Source: Segatella copri
GTDB lineage: Bacteria > Bacteroidota > Bacteroidia > Bacteroidales > Bacteroidaceae
DNA length: 64,000 nt
Direction: 5' to 3'
Assembly (NCBI RefSeq): GCF_949820605.1
Contig: NZ_CATKVU010000006.1
Span: forward strand, 1,782,501-1,846,500
Under the pieces are notes generated by a model. That model did not search any database. It was not told the origin of the DNA and worked only from the letters and a program-made list of their open reading frames with translations. Every line of letters begins with the position of its first letter. The first letter of the stretch is position 1. Shown piece after piece: positions 62,829-64,000 of the stretch. Both the position numbers and the translations under genes were made by a program.

Positions 62829-62836
62829 TATTTTTG
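62829..62836 (+). promoter_or_regulatory. -7 box of the DUF4105 gene
   Basis: TATTTTTG, ending only 4 bp before the GTG start codon. Confidence 0.55.
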
Positions 62837-62840
62837 CATC

Positions 62841-64000
62841 GTGAAACGTTTTAAGCATATTTTTAGTGCCATTTTAGCAGTAATTTTAATCAATTTAACT
62901 ACTGAAGTGGCTGCACAGGATTTTTCAAGAGACAAAGACTCTGATATTTCTGTGCAGAACAGTCGTGTCAATGAAGAAGCTACTGCGTGGCTCGATTCTG
63001 TTGACATTTCTCTCCTGACTTGCGGACCAGGTCAGGAGGTGTGGTCGTATTATGGACATACCGCTCTACGCATCCAGAACAAAGCTATGGGAACTGATGT
63101 TGCCGTCAACTGGGGTATGTTTAGTTTTAACCAAAGTTGCTTCATACTCCGTTTTGTTTTCGGACTCACCGATTACCAGATCGGCATCTACCCTATGAGC
63201 GACTTCATTGCCGAATATGCACGTGAAGGCAGATGGGTAAGACAGCAACGCCTCCGCCTCTCCCGTACAGAGAAACTGGAAATTCTGAGAAGCATCGACA
63301 AGAATGCACAGCCGGAGAACCGCGTATACCGCTACAATTTCTTCTATGACAACTGTACGACCCGGGCACGCGAGATGATTCTCTCCAACATTGGGAACCA
63401 GAGTACCAACTTTAAAGATATCCCTACCACTTCTACCTACAGGGAAGAGATTCACAAACTCAACGCACAGCACCGCTGGGCAAGATTCGGCAATGACCTT
63501 CTTTTGGGTTGTCAGGCAGACCGCCCTATCACACAAAGAGAATGGGAATTCTTGCCAGACAATCTGAGCAAAGACTTTGCCACAGAAGGAAGAACCGACT
63601 TTATTGATGCATCTCAGACTGCAGACGGCAAAACCAATACAACAAGTGCCAGCGGCTATATCACCCTGGTAGATGAAACATCCGATATTATCCCAGCCCA
63701 GGCACAAATAACAGACGATGCTCCTGTTACACCACGAATGATAGCCATAGCCCTGGCAATCATCATCATAGGAACAACGGTAAGAGAATGTGTAAAAAAG
63801 AAAAACTACTGGTGGTTTGATGCCATTCTGCTTGTTCTGACAGGATTACCGGGACTGATTCTCTTTGCCATGATCTTCTCGCAGCATCCTACCGTCCAGA
63901 TAAATTTCCAGATTCTGATACTGAATCCGCTCAACCTCATCTTTGCCTGGAAGACTGTCAAGAGGATGAAAGCAGGTCGTCAGTATTGGTATTTCGAACT
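62841..64000 (+). CDS. DUF4105-domain membrane protein (partial)
   Basis: Open from GTG 62841 to the right window edge, at least 386 codons. There is no ATG near the start; an in-frame stop at 62814-62816 limits the start to this GTG, and the signal peptide (MKRFKHIFSAILAVILINLT..EVAA/Q) begins exactly there. The DUF4105 domain (about 50-200) has ISLLTCGPGQEVWSYYGHTA, GMFSFNQSCFILRFVFGLTD and NFFYDNCTTRAREMI with conserved Cys and His, suggesting a periplasmic cysteine-type enzyme fold. Membrane helices follow from about 300. Function unknown. Confidence 0.85.
   Translation, partial: MKRFKHIFSAILAVILINLTTEVAAQDFSRDKDSDISVQNSRVNEEATAWLDSVDISLLTCGPGQEVWSYYGHTALRIQNKAMGTDVAVNWGMFSFNQSCFILRFVFGLTDYQIGIYPMSDFIAEYAREGRWVRQQRLRLSRTEKLEILRSIDKNAQPENRVYRYNFFYDNCTTRAREMILSNIGNQSTNFKDIPTTSTYREEIHKLNAQHRWARFGNDLLLGCQADRPITQREWEFLPDNLSKDFATEGRTDFIDASQTADGKTNTTSASGYITLVDETSDIIPAQAQITDDAPVTPRMIAIALAIIIIGTTVRECVKKKNYWWFDAILLVLTGLPGLILFAMIFSQHPTVQINFQILILNPLNLIFAWKTVKRMKAGRQYWYFE

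Overview
The window looks like a chromosome segment of a gut Bacteroidales species, closest in style to Segatella/Prevotella copri. Evidence: most promoters have the Bacteroidetes form TTTG/TTG-N19-20-TAnnTTTG, Shine-Dalgarno sites are weak, there are SusC/SusD proteins and many SPII lipoproteins, and typical Bacteroidetes families appear (imelysin, DUF1111, fused ResB/CcsA, DUF4105). The genus call is inference; no 16S or marker search was possible. No tRNA, rRNA, CRISPR array or prophage was seen.

Layout. 0-1.6 kb: the start of a nuo operon (nuoA-nuoB-nuoC, the last cut by the window edge), minus strand. 1.6-2.5 kb: a long non-coding spacer holding a mosaic array of 22/23-bp modules. 2.5-3.8 kb: two tandem deoxynucleoside kinases. 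4-19.8 kb: a beta-mannan utilisation locus on the minus strand in three transcription units: a secreted two-module protein; SusC, SusD, glycan-binding lipoprotein and surface GH26; and an esterase, a second GH26, a GH130 phosphorylase, a GPH symporter and a cellobiose 2-epimerase. The last enzymes form the known Bacteroides pathway mannobiose -> mannosylglucose -> mannose-1-phosphate + glucose. The three promoters share an operator-like sequence at the same offset. A GH5 mannanase follows at 22.8-24 kb. Between lie a repeat-rich island with two more 22-bp arrays and an AAA/DUF4143 ATPase.

24-32.6 kb: an IS110-family element with a candidate structured RNA, a degraded GH5-like fragment, a BadF-type sugar kinase, an MscS channel, kdsA, kdsD and a secreted phospholipase-D-like protein. 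32.7-46.2 kb: an iron/heme/nitrosative-stress region: two related LuxR proteins (one with a pseudo-receiver, one a hemerythrin fusion), a symmetric divergent operator, a structured leader RNA, a porin-imelysin-dihaem lipoprotein unit, a ResB/CcsA cytochrome c maturation protein, Hcp plus a hemerythrin protein behind a 30-bp palindrome, and a Crp/Fnr regulator that may be the Hcp regulator.

46-49 kb: mobile and decaying DNA: a broken Rpn-family gene and a transglutaminase-like gene cut by an IS256-family element with a clean 8-bp target duplication. 49-64 kb: housekeeping genes: a TtcA-like ATPase, rny, zapA and its partner, rmlA, a BY-kinase with a Gly-Tyr-rich tail, a HAD protein, a PpiD-like chaperone, a GldE/CorC-like protein, lptC, an outer-membrane protein and a partial DUF4105 gene that begins with GTG.

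Best candidates for new biology: (i) three spacer arrays sharing a 22-bp period but not a sequence; (ii) the hemerythrin-LuxR regulator facing an unassigned structured leader and an iron/haem operon across a symmetric operator; (iii) the shared operator of the mannan locus; (iv) a possible bridge-type RNA beside the IS110 transposase.
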